In this document: positions 44,271-54,377 of the stretch, in pieces
How the letters are laid out: every line of letters begins with the position of its first letter
How positions within the stretch are numbered: position 1 is the first letter of the stretch
Assembly: GCF_030285925.1 (NCBI RefSeq)
Contig: NZ_CP127251.1
Coordinates: 496,001 to 560,000, forward strand
DNA length: 64,000 nucleotides
Source of the DNA: Devosia sp. YIM 151766
Lineage (GTDB): Bacteria > Pseudomonadota > Alphaproteobacteria > Rhizobiales > Devosiaceae
Direction: 5' to 3'
Translations under genes and position numbers: made by a program
The notes under the pieces: generated by a model
The model's database searches: none
What the model was told of the DNA's origin: nothing
Seen by the model: the letters and a program-made list of their open reading frames with translations, nothing else

Positions 44271-46085
44271 ATGAATGTCCGTCAGGCCATCCAGGACGTG
44301 ACCGACCGCATTGCCGCGCGCAGCCGCGACACCAGACGCGATTACCTCGACCGGATCGAAGCCGCCAAGGAGCGAGGCGTTTATCGCGGCGCGCTGTCCT
44401 GCGGTAACCTCGCCCATGGCTTCGCCGCCTGTTCGCCGTCCGAAAAGGCGGCTTTGGCCGGCAACAAGACGCTCAATCTGGGCATCGTCACCAGCTATAA
44501 CGATATGCTGAGCGCCCATCAGCCCTATCAATTCTATCCCGACATCATCAAGCAGGCGGCCCGCGAGATCGGCGCCACGGCGCAGGTCGCCGGCGGCGTG
44601 CCCGCCATGTGCGACGGCGTCACCCAGGGCCAGCCGGGCATGGACCTGTCGCTGTTCTCCCGCGACGTCATCGCCATGTCCACCGCCATCGCGCTCAGCC
44701 ACAATATGTTCGACGCCGGGGTGTATCTGGGCATTTGCGACAAGATCGTCCCCGGCCTCGTCATCGGCGCCCTGAGCTTTGGACATCTGCCGGCCGTCTT
44801 TGTGCCCGCCGGCCCCATGCCCTCCGGCCTGCCCAATGACGAAAAGAGCAAGGTTCGCCAGCTCTATATGGAAGGCAAGGTCGGCCGCGCCGAATTGCTC
44901 GAAGCCGAAAGCAAGTCCTACCATTCGGCCGGCACCTGCACCTTCTACGGCACCGCCAATTCCAATCAGATGCTCATGGAAATCATGGGTCTGCACCTGC
45001 CCGGCGCCAGCTTCGTCAATCCCGGCACGCCCCTGCGCGATGCGCTGACCCGGGAAGCGACCCGCCGGGCCCTGTCGCTGACCAAGGAAGGCAATAATTA
45101 CACCCCGATCGGCCACATCCTCGATGAAAAGGCCATCGTCAACGGCCTGGTCGGCCTGCACGCCACCGGCGGTTCCACCAACCACACCATGCACCTCATC
45201 GCCATGGCCGCCGCCGCCGGCATCCAGATCACCTGGGACGATATGAGCGACCTGTCCGACGCCACTCCGCTCCTGGCGCGCGTCTATCCCAATGGCGTCG
45301 CCGATGTGAACCATTTCCATGCCGCCGGCGGCATGGGCTATCTTATCAAGGAATTGCTGGAGGGCGGCTATCTCCACGAGGATGTGAAAACCGTCTGGGG
45401 CACGGGCCTGTCCGGCTATACCGTCGAGGCCAAGCTGATCGACGAGCAACTGACCTTCGAACCCTCGCCCGATGAAAGCGCCCTGCCTAAAGTGCTGACC
45501 GGCGTCAAGGCGCCGTTCCAGCAGACGGGCGGCCTCAAGCTGCTCGACGGCAATCTCGGCCGCTCGGTCATCAAGGTCTCCGCCGTCAAGCCCGAACATC
45601 GGGTGATCGAGGCGCCGGCCCGGGTCTTTCATGGCCAGGAAGGCTTGCAGGCCGCGTTCAAGGCCGGTGAATTGACCGGTGACATGATCGCGGTCGTCCG
45701 CTTCTCCGGTCCGCGCGCCCTCGGCATGCCGGAATTGCACAAGCTCACCCCTTCGCTCGGCATCCTTCAGGATCGCGGCTTCAAGGTGGCGCTGCTCACC
45801 GATGGCCGCATGTCGGGAGCCTCGGGCAAGGTGCCCGCGGCCATCCACATGACCCCCGAAGCGGTCGATGGCGGTCCGATCAGCAAGATCCGCGATGGCG
45901 ACATGATCCGGCTCGACGCCAATGAGGGCACGCTGACCTTCCTTGGCGACGAAAAGGAATTCTTCTCCCGCACGCCCGCCACCGAAGATCTGCGCTCCCA
46001 GCATTCGGGCATGGGCCGCGAGCTCTTTGCCGGTTTCCGCAGCCTTGTCGGCGTGGCGGATCGCGGCGCCAGTGTTTTCGGCTGA
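44271..46085 (+). CDS. edd: Phosphogluconate dehydratase
   Basis: A 604-aa IlvD/Edd-family enzyme. Iron-sulfur ligand regions are [23 protein letters not shown] and [22 protein letters not shown] and the C-terminal [16 protein letters not shown] are also typical. It makes 2-keto-3-deoxy-6-phosphogluconate. eda, the aldolase that completes the Entner-Doudoroff pathway, is not in this window. Long antisense frames across it are codon-bias artefacts. Confidence 0.97.
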   Translation: MNVRQAIQDVTDRIAARSRDTRRDYLDRIEAAKERGVYRGALSCGNLAHGFAACSPSEKAALAGNKTLNLGIVTSYNDMLSAHQPYQFYPDIIKQAAREIGATAQVAGGVPAMCDGVTQGQPGMDLSLFSRDVIAMSTAIALSHNMFDAGVYLGICDKIVPGLVIGALSFGHLPAVFVPAGPMPSGLPNDEKSKVRQLYMEGKVGRAELLEAESKSYHSAGTCTFYGTANSNQMLMEIMGLHLPGASFVNPGTPLRDALTREATRRALSLTKEGNNYTPIGHILDEKAIVNGLVGLHATGGSTNHTMHLIAMAAAAGIQITWDDMSDLSDATPLLARVYPNGVADVNHFHAAGGMGYLIKELLEGGYLHEDVKTVWGTGLSGYTVEAKLIDEQLTFEPSPDESALPKVLTGVKAPFQQTGGLKLLDGNLGRSVIKVSAVKPEHRVIEAPARVFHGQEGLQAAFKAGELTGDMIAVVRFSGPRALGMPELHKLTPSLGILQDRGFKVALLTDGRMSGASGKVPAAIHMTPEAVDGGPISKIRDGDMIRLDANEGTLTFLGDEKEFFSRTPATEDLRSQHSGMGRELFAGFRSLVGVADRGASVFG

Positions 46086-46097
46086 TCGGAGATCGCC

Positions 46098-46634
46098 ATG
46101 TCCGCATCGAACGTAGTCCGCCTGCGCCCGCTGGAACGCGAGGACCTGCACTTCGTCCATCAGCTCGACAACAATGCCAGCGTGATGCGCTACTGGTTCG
46201 AAGAGCCCTTCGAAACCTTCGCCGAGTTGAGCACGCTATACGAGGAGCATATCCACGATCAGAGCGAGCGCCGCTTCGTCATCCAGCTGGATGGCGACAG
46301 TGTCGGGCTGGTCGAACTGGTCGAAATCAACCACGTGCACCGGCGCGCCGAGTTCCAGATCATCATTGCCCCCGACCATGAGGGCAAGGGCCTGGCCTCC
46401 CGCGCCGCGGCGGCGGCCATGGATTACGGCTTCAGCGTGTTGAACCTGCACAAGCTTTATCTGATCGTCGACAAGGACAATGCCCGGGCCATTCATATCT
46501 ATGAAAAGCTCGGCTTTCAGGTGGAAGGCGAACTGGTCGACGAATTCTTCGTCAACGGCGCCTATCGCAACGCGTTGCGAATGTGCATTTTCCAGGCGCC
46601 CTATCTCGCCAAGCTTCGCGAAGCGGCCTCATAG
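46098..46634 (+). CDS. speG: Spermidine N1-acetyltransferase SpeG
   Basis: A 178-aa GNAT enzyme. The N terminus [20 protein letters not shown] and the blocks [36 protein letters not shown] and [15 protein letters not shown] [20 protein letters not shown] look very close to the enterobacterial SpeG sequence as I remember it. The acetyl-CoA loop is [11 protein letters not shown]. It acetylates spermidine or spermine and so relieves polyamine toxicity. It starts 12 bp after edd, an unusual partner. It overlaps the stop region of the convergent dioxygenase gene by 6 bp. Confidence 0.93.
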   Translation: MSASNVVRLRPLEREDLHFVHQLDNNASVMRYWFEEPFETFAELSTLYEEHIHDQSERRFVIQLDGDSVGLVELVEINHVHRRAEFQIIIAPDHEGKGLASRAAAAAMDYGFSVLNLHKLYLIVDKDNARAIHIYEKLGFQVEGELVDEFFVNGAYRNALRMCIFQAPYLAKLREAAS

Positions 46635-48188
46635 CGCGCTCGGGGACGGTCCCTGAGCCAGCCATTCGGCCATGGCGGGCGCATCCTCGTCGATGAGGGC
46701 GTGTCCGGCGGCCAGGATTTTCGTCTCAACCTCGGCGCCGGCAGCGCTCAACGCCGCGGCCAGCCTTTCGCCCTGAGCGCGAAAGGCGTCGCTCTCGCCC
46801 AGTACGATAAGAATGGATGTTCCGGCGAGATCGGCTTCCGGCGTCTCGTCCAGAACCATGACCGGACGCAGCAGCACGGCGCGGCGCACAAAGCCCGGAT
46901 GCAGCAGCAGCGCTGCGCCCAGTAGATTGGCGCCATTGGAATAGCCCAGTGCCGCCAACCGGTCCCTGTCCAGCCGATAGGCGCTAATGGCCTCCTCGAA
47001 AAAGGCTTCCAGCGCCCGGGATTCGAAACGGATATCCTGCTGGTCGAAGATCGAGGGTCCGAAACCGCGAAACCAGCGCTGTACGCCGCTTTCGGTGCTG
47101 CGCCCGCGCAGGCCGAGGAGGGTGGCATTCGGCGCCGCCCGGTGGGCCAATGGCATGAGATCGGTTTCGTTGCCGCCGGTGCCGTGCAGCAGCGCGATGC
47201 TCGTGCCATCGGGCCGCTCCGGGGTGAAGAAGCGGTGTTTGTAGATCAGGTCGCGATAGACCACCCGTTCCTCGCCGGGCAAGCCGAATTGCGGCAACAT
47301 CACCTTGATCGCATCCGGGTCCGGCGTGTCCGGGGGCACGAACAGCGTCGTCCCCAACTGGTCCAGGGTCTCGTCAAGCGTGAAGCCGGGACCGTCGCTG
47401 GCCATTTCGATCAGCACATTGCCCGGTTCGCGCACATAGAGCGAGGCGAAGTAATTGCGGTCATGCAGATTGGTGACACTGGAATTGCGTTGGCGCAGCT
47501 CCGCTTCCACCGCCTCGATCTCGGCCGCATTCCTGGCGCGCAGCGCCACGTGGTCGACAATGCCGGTGCCGGGTGCGCCGGGCCAGAAACCGGCGGCATC
47601 GCGCACGTCCAGGACATCGCCGATATCGGAAACCAGCCGCTGCACCTTGCCTTCGGCCGCGCCCATGCGGAAGCCGAAATAGCGGGCGAGGAAAGCCGTG
47701 GTTTCTTCCTGGACGTCCGAAAGCAGCGTCACGCCGCGAATGCGCCGGATCGCGTGTTTAGCGGGGATATCGCCCTCGGGCATGTCCAGCGCCGGCAGAT
47801 CGGCGCTGACCAGCTTGATCACTATATTGTCCGGATCGCGCAGCCGCAGCATCGTCTCGCCGAATTCCTGGCCGGCATCCTCGATCTTGACCTGATGTTT
47901 CAGCGCCCGCTCCAGCCAATAGCCGATGGAGCCCGGCGCGATGGCCAGCGCCAATTCGCTGGCCTGACCGGCGCCCGCCTGTCCGGCCGAGCCGCCCTGC
48001 CAGACGAGGAACGTGACCAGCGAGCCCGGGGTCGCGGCATAATCGCCATAGAACAGGTGCAATTGCCGCGCATCTTCATAGCCGCCGGTGCGCTTGACCA
48101 GCCGCAGTCCGAGAAAGCCGACATAGAAATCGACATTGGCCTGCACATCGCCGGTGATCAGCGTGACATGATGAATGCCGGAGGTCAT
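46629..48188 (-). CDS. Fused ring-cleaving dioxygenase (VOC) and MhqD-like hydrolase
   Basis: A 519-aa protein of two enzymes. Residues about 1-310 hold two VOC modules as in MhqO/MhqA extradiol dioxygenases, with likely metal ligands His in [11 protein letters not shown], His in [11 protein letters not shown] and Glu in [13 protein letters not shown]. Residues about 325-515 are an alpha/beta hydrolase like MhqD carboxylesterase: [18 protein letters not shown], catalytic Ser in [10 protein letters not shown] and His near [10 protein letters not shown]. In Bacillus these are separate quinone-detoxification proteins. ATG 48188 starts the VOC homology and overlaps the mutL stop (ATGA). Confidence 0.88.
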   Translation of the reverse strand: MTSGIHHVTLITGDVQANVDFYVGFLGLRLVKRTGGYEDARQLHLFYGDYAATPGSLVTFLVWQGGSAGQAGAGQASELALAIAPGSIGYWLERALKHQVKIEDAGQEFGETMLRLRDPDNIVIKLVSADLPALDMPEGDIPAKHAIRRIRGVTLLSDVQEETTAFLARYFGFRMGAAEGKVQRLVSDIGDVLDVRDAAGFWPGAPGTGIVDHVALRARNAAEIEAVEAELRQRNSSVTNLHDRNYFASLYVREPGNVLIEMASDGPGFTLDETLDQLGTTLFVPPDTPDPDAIKVMLPQFGLPGEERVVYRDLIYKHRFFTPERPDGTSIALLHGTGGNETDLMPLAHRAAPNATLLGLRGRSTESGVQRWFRGFGPSIFDQQDIRFESRALEAFFEEAISAYRLDRDRLAALGYSNGANLLGAALLLHPGFVRRAVLLRPVMVLDETPEADLAGTSILIVLGESDAFRAQGERLAAALSAAGAEVETKILAAGHALIDEDAPAMAEWLAQGPSPSAL

Positions 48189-49993
48189 CTGCTTCTCCCG
48201 AACAGCCTCTCGATATCGCTCTTTTTCAGTTCCACATAGGTCGGCCGCCCATGGATGCACTGGCCCGAATGCGGCGTGGCCTCCATGTCGCGCAGCAGGG
48301 CGTTCATCTCGTCCACCCGCAGCCGCCGCCCCGACCGCACCGAGCCATGGCAGGCCATGCGGGCAATGATCGCCTCCATGCGGTCGGTCAAGGCCGCCGC
48401 GCTGCCCCATTCGGCCAGGCCATCGGCGAGATCGCGGACCAGGCCGGCAATGTCGGGATTGCCCAATAGGGCCGGCGTCTCGCGCACGGCGATGGCGCGG
48501 GGGCCGAAGCGGTCGAGATAGAGCCCGAACCTTTCCAGTTCCGGCGCCGCTTCTTCCAGCCTCCCGCAATCTTCCTCCGGCAATTCGACGATGACCGGAA
48601 TGAGCTGCGCCTGGCTCGCCACCGGTCCCGACGCCATCTGCGCCTTGAAGCGCTCATAGACCAGCCGCTCATGGGCGGCATGCTGATCCACCAGCAACAG
48701 GCCCTTGTCGCTCTGGGCGATGATGTAATTGTCGAACATCTGCGCCCGCGCCGCGCCCAGCGGATATTCGCCCAGTTCCGGCCCCGCCTCCATGGCGTCG
48801 ACACGGCCGCTGGGTTCGGTGAAGCCGGAGAGCCGCCCCGGTGCCTCGTCGTGATTGAGCGGGGCTCGATCGTCCCGCCAGCCGAAGCCGGCCGGGCGAT
48901 GGGACGCCGCCGCGCCGGCAGGAGCCATTGCCGCCGCCGCCATTTCCGGGGCGGCAAAGGCGCCCAGAATATCGTCGGCCACGCTGCTCGACGCCTTGAA
49001 GCCGGCCGCCGTCAGGGCCATGCCGATGGCCTTGATCACCGCCCCGCGCACCGCGCCCGGATCGCGAAACCGCAATTCCGCCTTGGCCGGGTGCACATTG
49101 ACATCCACCTCGGCCGGATCGATGGCGAGATAAAGCGCCACCACCGGAAAGCGGTCGCGGAACGTGTAATCGGCATAGGCTGCCCGCACCGCCCCGACCA
49201 GCACCTTGTCGCGCACCGAGCGGCCATTGACGAAATAGAACTGGCTCAGCGAATTGGCGCGGGTATAGGTGGGCAGGCCCGCCATGCCGGCAACGACGAC
49301 GCCGTGCCGCGCCATGGCGAGGGGAGCGGCGTTTTCCACGAAATCGGCGCCCATGACCTGGCCCAGCCTCGCCGCCAGCGCCCCCTCGCCGCTGACGGCG
49401 GGCCAGTTCGAGCCGCTGCGGTCGCTGCCTTCCAGCACGAAATGCACTTCGGGATTGGCCATGGCCAGGCGCTTGACCACGTCGGTGATCGCCGAACTCT
49501 CGGCCCGCACGCCCTTGAGGAATTTGCGCCGGGCGGGCACCTGCGCGAAAATATCCCGCACCTCGATGATCGTGCCCCGGTTCATGGCCTGCGGCATCGG
49601 GCCGGTGCGGCTGCCATTGTCGACGACGAGTACCAGCCCGCTCGCCGCCTCGGCGGTGCGCGACGCTATCGACAGCCGCGCCACCGAGCCGATGGAGGCC
49701 AGCGCCTCGCCACGAAAGCCCAGCGTTCTGATATCGTCCAATTCGTCGGCCGAGAGCTTGGATGTGGCGTGCCGCTCCACCGCGAGCAGCAGATCGTCCC
49801 GATCCATGCCATGGCCGTCATCGGTGATGCGGATCAGGTCCATGCCGCCATTGGCTGTATTGATGACGATGCGGCGGGCACCGGCATCGATGGAGTTTTC
49901 CACCAATTCCTTGACCACGCTGGCCGGCCGCTCCACCACTTCGCCGGCGGCGATACGGTTGATCAGGTCTTCGGGAAGCTGGCGAATGGGCAA
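48185..49993 (-). CDS. mutL: DNA mismatch repair protein MutL
   Basis: A 602-aa protein. The GHKL ATPase has KELVENSIDAGA, ITDDGHGM and LGFRGEALASIGSV. The C-terminal dimerisation domain keeps the endonuclease motif DQHAAHERLVYE (DQHA-x2-E-x4-E form), so this MutL should nick DNA itself, as in bacteria lacking MutH. ACHGSVRSGR and CIHGRPTY are also seen. The start is taken as TTG 49993, with AGGAGA upstream, because homology begins at LPIRQLPEDLINRIAAGEVV; a longer frame to 50155 has no family support. It is coupled to the dioxygenase fusion by a 4-bp overlap. Confidence 0.95.
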   Translation of the reverse strand: MPIRQLPEDLINRIAAGEVVERPASVVKELVENSIDAGARRIVINTANGGMDLIRITDDGHGMDRDDLLLAVERHATSKLSADELDDIRTLGFRGEALASIGSVARLSIASRTAEAASGLVLVVDNGSRTGPMPQAMNRGTIIEVRDIFAQVPARRKFLKGVRAESSAITDVVKRLAMANPEVHFVLEGSDRSGSNWPAVSGEGALAARLGQVMGADFVENAAPLAMARHGVVVAGMAGLPTYTRANSLSQFYFVNGRSVRDKVLVGAVRAAYADYTFRDRFPVVALYLAIDPAEVDVNVHPAKAELRFRDPGAVRGAVIKAIGMALTAAGFKASSSVADDILGAFAAPEMAAAAMAPAGAAASHRPAGFGWRDDRAPLNHDEAPGRLSGFTEPSGRVDAMEAGPELGEYPLGAARAQMFDNYIIAQSDKGLLLVDQHAAHERLVYERFKAQMASGPVASQAQLIPVIVELPEEDCGRLEEAAPELERFGLYLDRFGPRAIAVRETPALLGNPDIAGLVRDLADGLAEWGSAAALTDRMEAIIARMACHGSVRSGRRLRVDEMNALLRDMEATPHSGQCIHGRPTYVELKKSDIERLFGRSR

Positions 49994-50133
49994 GGGCGAT
50001 TCTCCTAACGCCGCCAATATAGGGCAGGGCAGGGCGCATTCCGACCCGCTTTGGCCGCTTGTGCCCAGGCCGATGCCCGGCAATCGCCGCATATCCAATT
50101 GACCGCGGCACCCGAGGGGTCCACCTAGAAACC

Positions 50134-51843
50134 ATGAATCGTCCCCAATCCCCACGATCGATGCGATGGACCCGCCGCGCCAATGCCTTTTGGGATGGGC
50201 TGGCCCAGCATTTCTCCATGCCCGGCCTGTTGCTGGGCTCTTTATTCTTCACCCTGTCGCTGACGCCATCGCTGCTGCCGCGCACCGAGAGCGTGCAGGG
50301 CATTCTGTCCGGCTGCTGCTTTGCCGTCGGCTATGGTGCGGGCAATCTCGTCCATTGGCTCTGGGGCTTTCTGGGGCTCAGGGTGCCGCCGGGACGGGTG
50401 ACCCGGGCGATGGGCATGGTCGTCGCTTTTGTCGGCCTGGCGCTGGTGCTGATGGCGCTGGGCTATGCCAATACCTGGCAGAATTCGGTGCGCGCCGTGA
50501 TGCTGCTGCCGCCCGTGGATCATTCGCAGCCGCTGATCATTGCCGGCGTGGCGCTGCCGGTCGCGGCTTCATTGGTCGTCGTCGGCCGGCTTCTGGTCAT
50601 GCTGATCCGGCTGGTGTGGGACTGGCTGGCGCGACATTTGCCGCGCCGCGCCGCCCTGGTTCTGGCGACGGCGCTGGTGGTCATTGTCGGCGCCGTGCTG
50701 GTCAACAACCTGTTCTGGCGCACCGCTCTGCGCGCCGCCGATGCCTTTTACGAGCGGCTCGACGCGCTCGTCTCCACCCAGGACGCACCGCCCGCCGAAT
50801 GGTCGCAAACCGGCAGCGCCCAATCGCTGATCGATTGGGACACGATCGGCAAGGATTCCCGCATCTATGTCCAGTCGGGGCCCGATGCCGAGCGAATTGC
50901 CGCCGTGACCGGCAAGCCGGCCATCGAGCCATTGCGCACCTATGTCGGTCTGCGCTCGGCTCCCAATGTGGAAGCGCGCGCGCAATTGGCCCTGGACGAA
51001 TTGCTGCGCATCGGCGCCTTCGAGCGCTCGGTGCTGGTGCTGATCATGCCGGTGGGCACCGGCTGGGTCGACCGCGCCGGCATCGACACGCTCGAAATGC
51101 TGCATGGCGGTGACGTGGCCAGCGTGGCCATGCAATATTCCTATCTCACCAGCGCCTTGTCGCTGCTGGTTCAGCCCGAATATGGCACCGAAACCGCCCG
51201 GGCGCTGTTCGATGTCGTCTATGCCCACTGGACCGGCCTGCCGCCCGAAAGCCGCCCGCGTCTTTACCTCTATGGCCTCAGCCTCGGCGCCCTCGCCTCG
51301 CAGAATTCCACCACCGTCTATGACGTGCTCGGCGATCCCTTCGATGGCGCGCTCTGGGCCGGACCGCCCTTTTCGAGCAGCATCTGGAGCCGGGTTACCG
51401 ACAGCCGCCAGCCCGACACGCCCTATTGGCTGCCGCGTTTCGGCAATTCCTCGGCCATTCGCTTCATGAACCAGTCCGGGACCGCGACTTGGGACGATGT
51501 GCCCTGGGGACCGATGCGGATCGTCTTCCTGCAATATGCCAGCGATCCCATCGTCTTCTTTTCCTTCACCGCCGATTGGCAGCGCCCTCAATGGTTCGAT
51601 ACGCCGCGCGGGCCCGATGTCTCTCCCGCGCTCAACTGGTATCCGATGGTCACCTTCCTGCAATTGGCGCTCGATACCGCCCTGTCGCAGACCGCGCCGG
51701 TCGGCTATGGACACGTCTATTCGCCGCATGACTATATCGACGCCTGGTATGAGGTGACCCAGCCGCCCGGCTGGACCCGCGACCAGCTCGAAGCCCTCAA
51801 GCGCGCCATCGACCCCGACGATTACGCCCCGTTCCCGCCATGA
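50134..51843 (+). CDS. Membrane alpha/beta-hydrolase (PF10081 / PF15420 type)
   Basis: A 569-aa protein. The N-terminal third has four or five helices (SMPGLLLGSLFFTLSLTPSLLP, AMGMVVAFVGLALVLMALGY, LIIAGVALPVAASLVVV and others). The C-terminal two thirds form an alpha/beta hydrolase with the nucleophile elbow YGLSLGALAS, an earlier VLIMPVGTGWVD and a late YGHVYSPHDYI. This arrangement matches the Abhydrolase_9 family. Its substrate is unknown. ATG 50134 gives a short basic N terminus; an in-frame ATG at 50059 is less likely. It is divergent from mutL and overlaps tadA by 4 bp. Confidence 0.88.
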   Translation: MNRPQSPRSMRWTRRANAFWDGLAQHFSMPGLLLGSLFFTLSLTPSLLPRTESVQGILSGCCFAVGYGAGNLVHWLWGFLGLRVPPGRVTRAMGMVVAFVGLALVLMALGYANTWQNSVRAVMLLPPVDHSQPLIIAGVALPVAASLVVVGRLLVMLIRLVWDWLARHLPRRAALVLATALVVIVGAVLVNNLFWRTALRAADAFYERLDALVSTQDAPPAEWSQTGSAQSLIDWDTIGKDSRIYVQSGPDAERIAAVTGKPAIEPLRTYVGLRSAPNVEARAQLALDELLRIGAFERSVLVLIMPVGTGWVDRAGIDTLEMLHGGDVASVAMQYSYLTSALSLLVQPEYGTETARALFDVVYAHWTGLPPESRPRLYLYGLSLGALASQNSTTVYDVLGDPFDGALWAGPPFSSSIWSRVTDSRQPDTPYWLPRFGNSSAIRFMNQSGTATWDDVPWGPMRIVFLQYASDPIVFFSFTADWQRPQWFDTPRGPDVSPALNWYPMVTFLQLALDTALSQTAPVGYGHVYSPHDYIDAWYEVTQPPGWTRDQLEALKRAIDPDDYAPFPP

Positions 51844-52295
51844 CCGAAACCAGCGACAAACCCATGGACCTCGCCCTGCGCCTCGCCGAGGAAGCGGCGG
51901 CCCATGGCGAAGCCCCCATCGGTGCGGTGATCGTGGAAGGAAATCGCGTACTCGCCGCCGAACGCAATCGCATGCAGGCTCTGGGCGACCCGACCGCCCA
52001 TGCCGAGATGCTGGCCATCCGCGCTGCCCTGGCGGCGCGCGGCAGCGGACGGCTGGATGGTTGCGATCTCTATGTCACGCTCGAACCCTGCGCCATGTGC
52101 GCCGGGGCCATCGCCCATGCCCGCCTGCGGCGCGTCTACTTCGCCGCCGAGGACGTCAAGGCCGGCGCCGTCGAAAACGGCATTCGCCTGTTCGACCAGC
52201 CCAGCTGCCATCACCGGCCCGAAGTGGTCGGCGGCCTCTCCGCCGCCCGCTCCGAGGCGCTGCTGATCGGGTTCTTTCAGAAATTGCGCCGTTAG
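51840..52295 (+). CDS. tadA: tRNA-specific adenosine deaminase TadA
   Basis: A 151-aa zinc deaminase. HAE (in DPTAHAEMLAIRAA) supplies the zinc His and proton-shuttle Glu, and PCAMC supplies the two Cys ligands. It converts A34 to inosine in tRNA-Arg(ACG). The start overlaps the upstream hydrolase stop as ATGA. The stop overlaps the convergent mlrC stop by 3 bp (TTAG shared). Confidence 0.95.
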   Translation: MTETSDKPMDLALRLAEEAAAHGEAPIGAVIVEGNRVLAAERNRMQALGDPTAHAEMLAIRAALAARGSGRLDGCDLYVTLEPCAMCAGAIAHARLRRVYFAAEDVKAGAVENGIRLFDQPSCHHRPEVVGGLSAARSEALLIGFFQKLRR

Positions 52296-53749
52296 GCCCA
52301 GGGATCGTCGACCATCGGCCAGATATCGCGCCGCGCCTTGCGATACTCTGTTTCCGCGGGCCGGTTCGGATAGGGCTGCCCCGCCGAGCAATAGATGATC
52401 TCCGAGGCGATCCGCGAGAAAGAATCGTAGAAATGATTGGTCGACTTGATCAGCAGGATCTGGCGGCTGGTCGGGTCGATCCCCATCACCGAGAACAGGC
52501 TGGGATCGAAGCTCTGCGCCCGGGTGGAATTGAGGATCACGTCGATCCCGTCGAAATGCACCCATGCCGCGTCCCCGAACGGGGCGAGGCTTTCGCCGAA
52601 CCGCATTTCGGCATTCTCTTTCAGGCCCCTGACGATGACCCGCTTGTCGATCGGATCGCCGGTGAACGGGGCCGATTTGGCGCCGAAGCGCAGCGGAATT
52701 TCCGCCCCTTCTCCCGCCGCGAAACAGATTTGCACCGCGATCGGGTCCCAGATCGTGCCGACCGCCACGTTTTTCGCGCCACGCCGGATCAGCTCGGCCA
52801 GCAGCACGGTGGCGTCGCCGGCCGTGCCGCCGCCGGGATTGTCCCACATATCGGCGATCACCACCGGCCCGCGCGGCGCGGCCATCGCCGCCTGCACGGC
52901 GGTTTTTTCGTCCACCTGGCTCACCATGAACGTGCCGCGCATGGCGAACAATTCGCGCCCGAGCCTTTCGGCGAGAGCCGCACCCATTTCCGGCTGACTA
53001 TCGGTCACTGCCACCATTTTGGTGCCCATTTCCGGCACGTCGCCAGCCATGAAGCCATGCACTACCGACAGCGACAGCAGGCCCGGTTCGGATTGCTCCA
53101 GCCGCATCAGCTTGTCGACGAAACCGCGCATCGGCTGCTTCGAGGTGGGAAACACATCGATCATCCGGCAATCGAAAATGCTCATCACCGGCCTGATCTC
53201 GCCCTTCAGCGTCCGCACCGCGATGGCCCAGAGATCGCGGGCGCGGTCGACGAAATCGATGTGAGGAAAATCCTTGAAATAGACGAAGAAATCCGCTGCC
53301 GCTGCCCGCTTGGCGGTGAGATGGCTATGCGGGTCCAGTTCGGCGCAGACCAGAATGTCGGGCCCGACAATGACGCGGATGCGGCTCAGCAGATCGCCCT
53401 CGGGATCGTCATAGCCCTGCGCCACCATGGCGCCATGCAGTCCCAGCACCACGGCGTCCACCGGCATGGCTGCTTGCAACTGGCCGATGATCTCGTCGCG
53501 CAATTCCTCATAGGTCGACCGCGCCACCAGTCCGGCCGGATCGGCCCAGCTGGCGCTCCCCTCTATCAGCGTCCAGCCTTCGCGCGCGCACACCTCGCGG
53601 CCGATAATGATCGGCGCGGTGCACAAGGTCGGGGTTGCCGGATGCTGGCCGGGCTTGGCATGAAGGGACGCCTCGAATGCCCGCTTGTCGATGGCAATCG
53701 GGGAAAACGTATTGGTCTCGGTCGCGAGGGCGGCGGTGAAGACTCGCAA
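52292..53749 (-). CDS. M81-family metallopeptidase (MlrC / DUF1485)
   Basis: A 485-aa protein matching the MlrC family. It opens MRVFTAALATETNTFSP, has VVLGLHGAMVAQGYDDPEGD, CAELDPHSHLT and FPHIDFVDRA, and later IADMWDNPGGGTAGDAT. MlrC degrades linear microcystin peptides in sphingomonads, but most family members sit in uncharacterised catabolic clusters. Here it is divergent from ridA and a set of catabolic genes, so a small amidated or peptide-like substrate is more plausible than microcystin. The name is a family name only. Confidence 0.9.
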   Translation of the reverse strand: MRVFTAALATETNTFSPIAIDKRAFEASLHAKPGQHPATPTLCTAPIIIGREVCAREGWTLIEGSASWADPAGLVARSTYEELRDEIIGQLQAAMPVDAVVLGLHGAMVAQGYDDPEGDLLSRIRVIVGPDILVCAELDPHSHLTAKRAAAADFFVYFKDFPHIDFVDRARDLWAIAVRTLKGEIRPVMSIFDCRMIDVFPTSKQPMRGFVDKLMRLEQSEPGLLSLSVVHGFMAGDVPEMGTKMVAVTDSQPEMGAALAERLGRELFAMRGTFMVSQVDEKTAVQAAMAAPRGPVVIADMWDNPGGGTAGDATVLLAELIRRGAKNVAVGTIWDPIAVQICFAAGEGAEIPLRFGAKSAPFTGDPIDKRVIVRGLKENAEMRFGESLAPFGDAAWVHFDGIDVILNSTRAQSFDPSLFSVMGIDPTSRQILLIKSTNHFYDSFSRIASEIIYCSAGQPYPNRPAETEYRKARRDIWPMVDDPWA

Positions 53750-53890
53750 GGCTGGAATCCGGGCTGAGGCAAATGAGCGCGCTTGTGGATGCTATACCAT
53801 GGCGCATCGGCAACCGCGTAACAAATTTACATTCCACCTCATGGTTTTTGTATCGATCCTCGATTTCGTCGCCGAAGCGGGCTATCAGAA

Positions 53891-53903
53891 GAAACTCAGT
53901 TTC
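53891..53903. promoter_or_regulatory. Small palindrome ahead of ridA
   Basis: GAAACTCAGTTTC, a perfect 5-3-5 palindrome, lies about 15 bp before the ridA start and next to its AGAGGA ribosome site. It could be a repressor operator for the ridA cluster. No regulator gene adjoins. Confidence 0.35.
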
Positions 53904-53919
53904 AAAATGAGAGGATTCA

Positions 53920-54303
53920 ATGTCTATTAAACGCTATGGTGCCGATAAAGCCGGCGCCGGGGGCCAGAACCTGCCTTTCGCCCGCGCCGTCGAGGCTGGC
54001 GGCTGGCTCCATGTCTCCGGTCAGGTGGCGATGAAGGATGGCGAGATCGTCGGCGCCGGCATTGTCGAGCAGACTCATCTCACCATCAAGAACCTCACCG
54101 CCATTCTCGAAGAGGCCGGCTACGGGCTGGAACACGTGGTGCGCTGCGGCGTCTGGCTCGATGATCCGCGCGATTTCTGGAGCTTCAACGCCGTCTATAA
54201 AAGCTATTTCGGCGACCATCCGCCGGCCCGCGCCTGCGTCCAGAGCCATATGATGGTGGATTGCAAGGTCGAGATCGACTGCGTGGCCTATAAGGGGCCG
54301 TAA
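53920..54303 (+). CDS. RidA-family protein (YjgF/YER057c/UK114)
   Basis: A 127-aa RidA fold protein. The key Arg that holds the carboxylate is in PPARACVQS, and the C terminus VEIDCVAYKG is conserved. RidA proteins hydrolyse reactive enamine/imine intermediates released by PLP enzymes. Here a PLP enzyme (D-TA type) lies two genes downstream, giving a natural source of such intermediates. AGAGGA precedes the ATG. Confidence 0.92.
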   Translation: MSIKRYGADKAGAGGQNLPFARAVEAGGWLHVSGQVAMKDGEIVGAGIVEQTHLTIKNLTAILEEAGYGLEHVVRCGVWLDDPRDFWSFNAVYKSYFGDHPPARACVQSHMMVDCKVEIDCVAYKGP

Positions 54304-54312
54304 GCTGAATTT

Positions 54313-54354
54313 TTCTAGACCTCATCCTGAGCTTGTCAAAGGAGAGGTCTAGAA
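54313..54354. repeat. Class C palindrome between ridA and SDR gene
   Basis: Perfect 11-bp arms TTCTAGACCTC and GAGGTCTAGAA enclose ATCCTGAGCTTGTCAAAGGA. The inner part is like the repeat at 24756-24830. It occupies most of the 74-bp gap and could partly terminate the transcript between ridA and the SDR gene. Confidence 0.75.
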
Positions 54355-54377
54355 TGCTCTGGTAGCAGGATAAGCTG

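Noticed and set aside
42268..46160. Two long frames (647 and 675 codons) antisense to zwf-pgl and edd
   Set aside because: Both mirror strongly conserved genes and have no recognisable domains.
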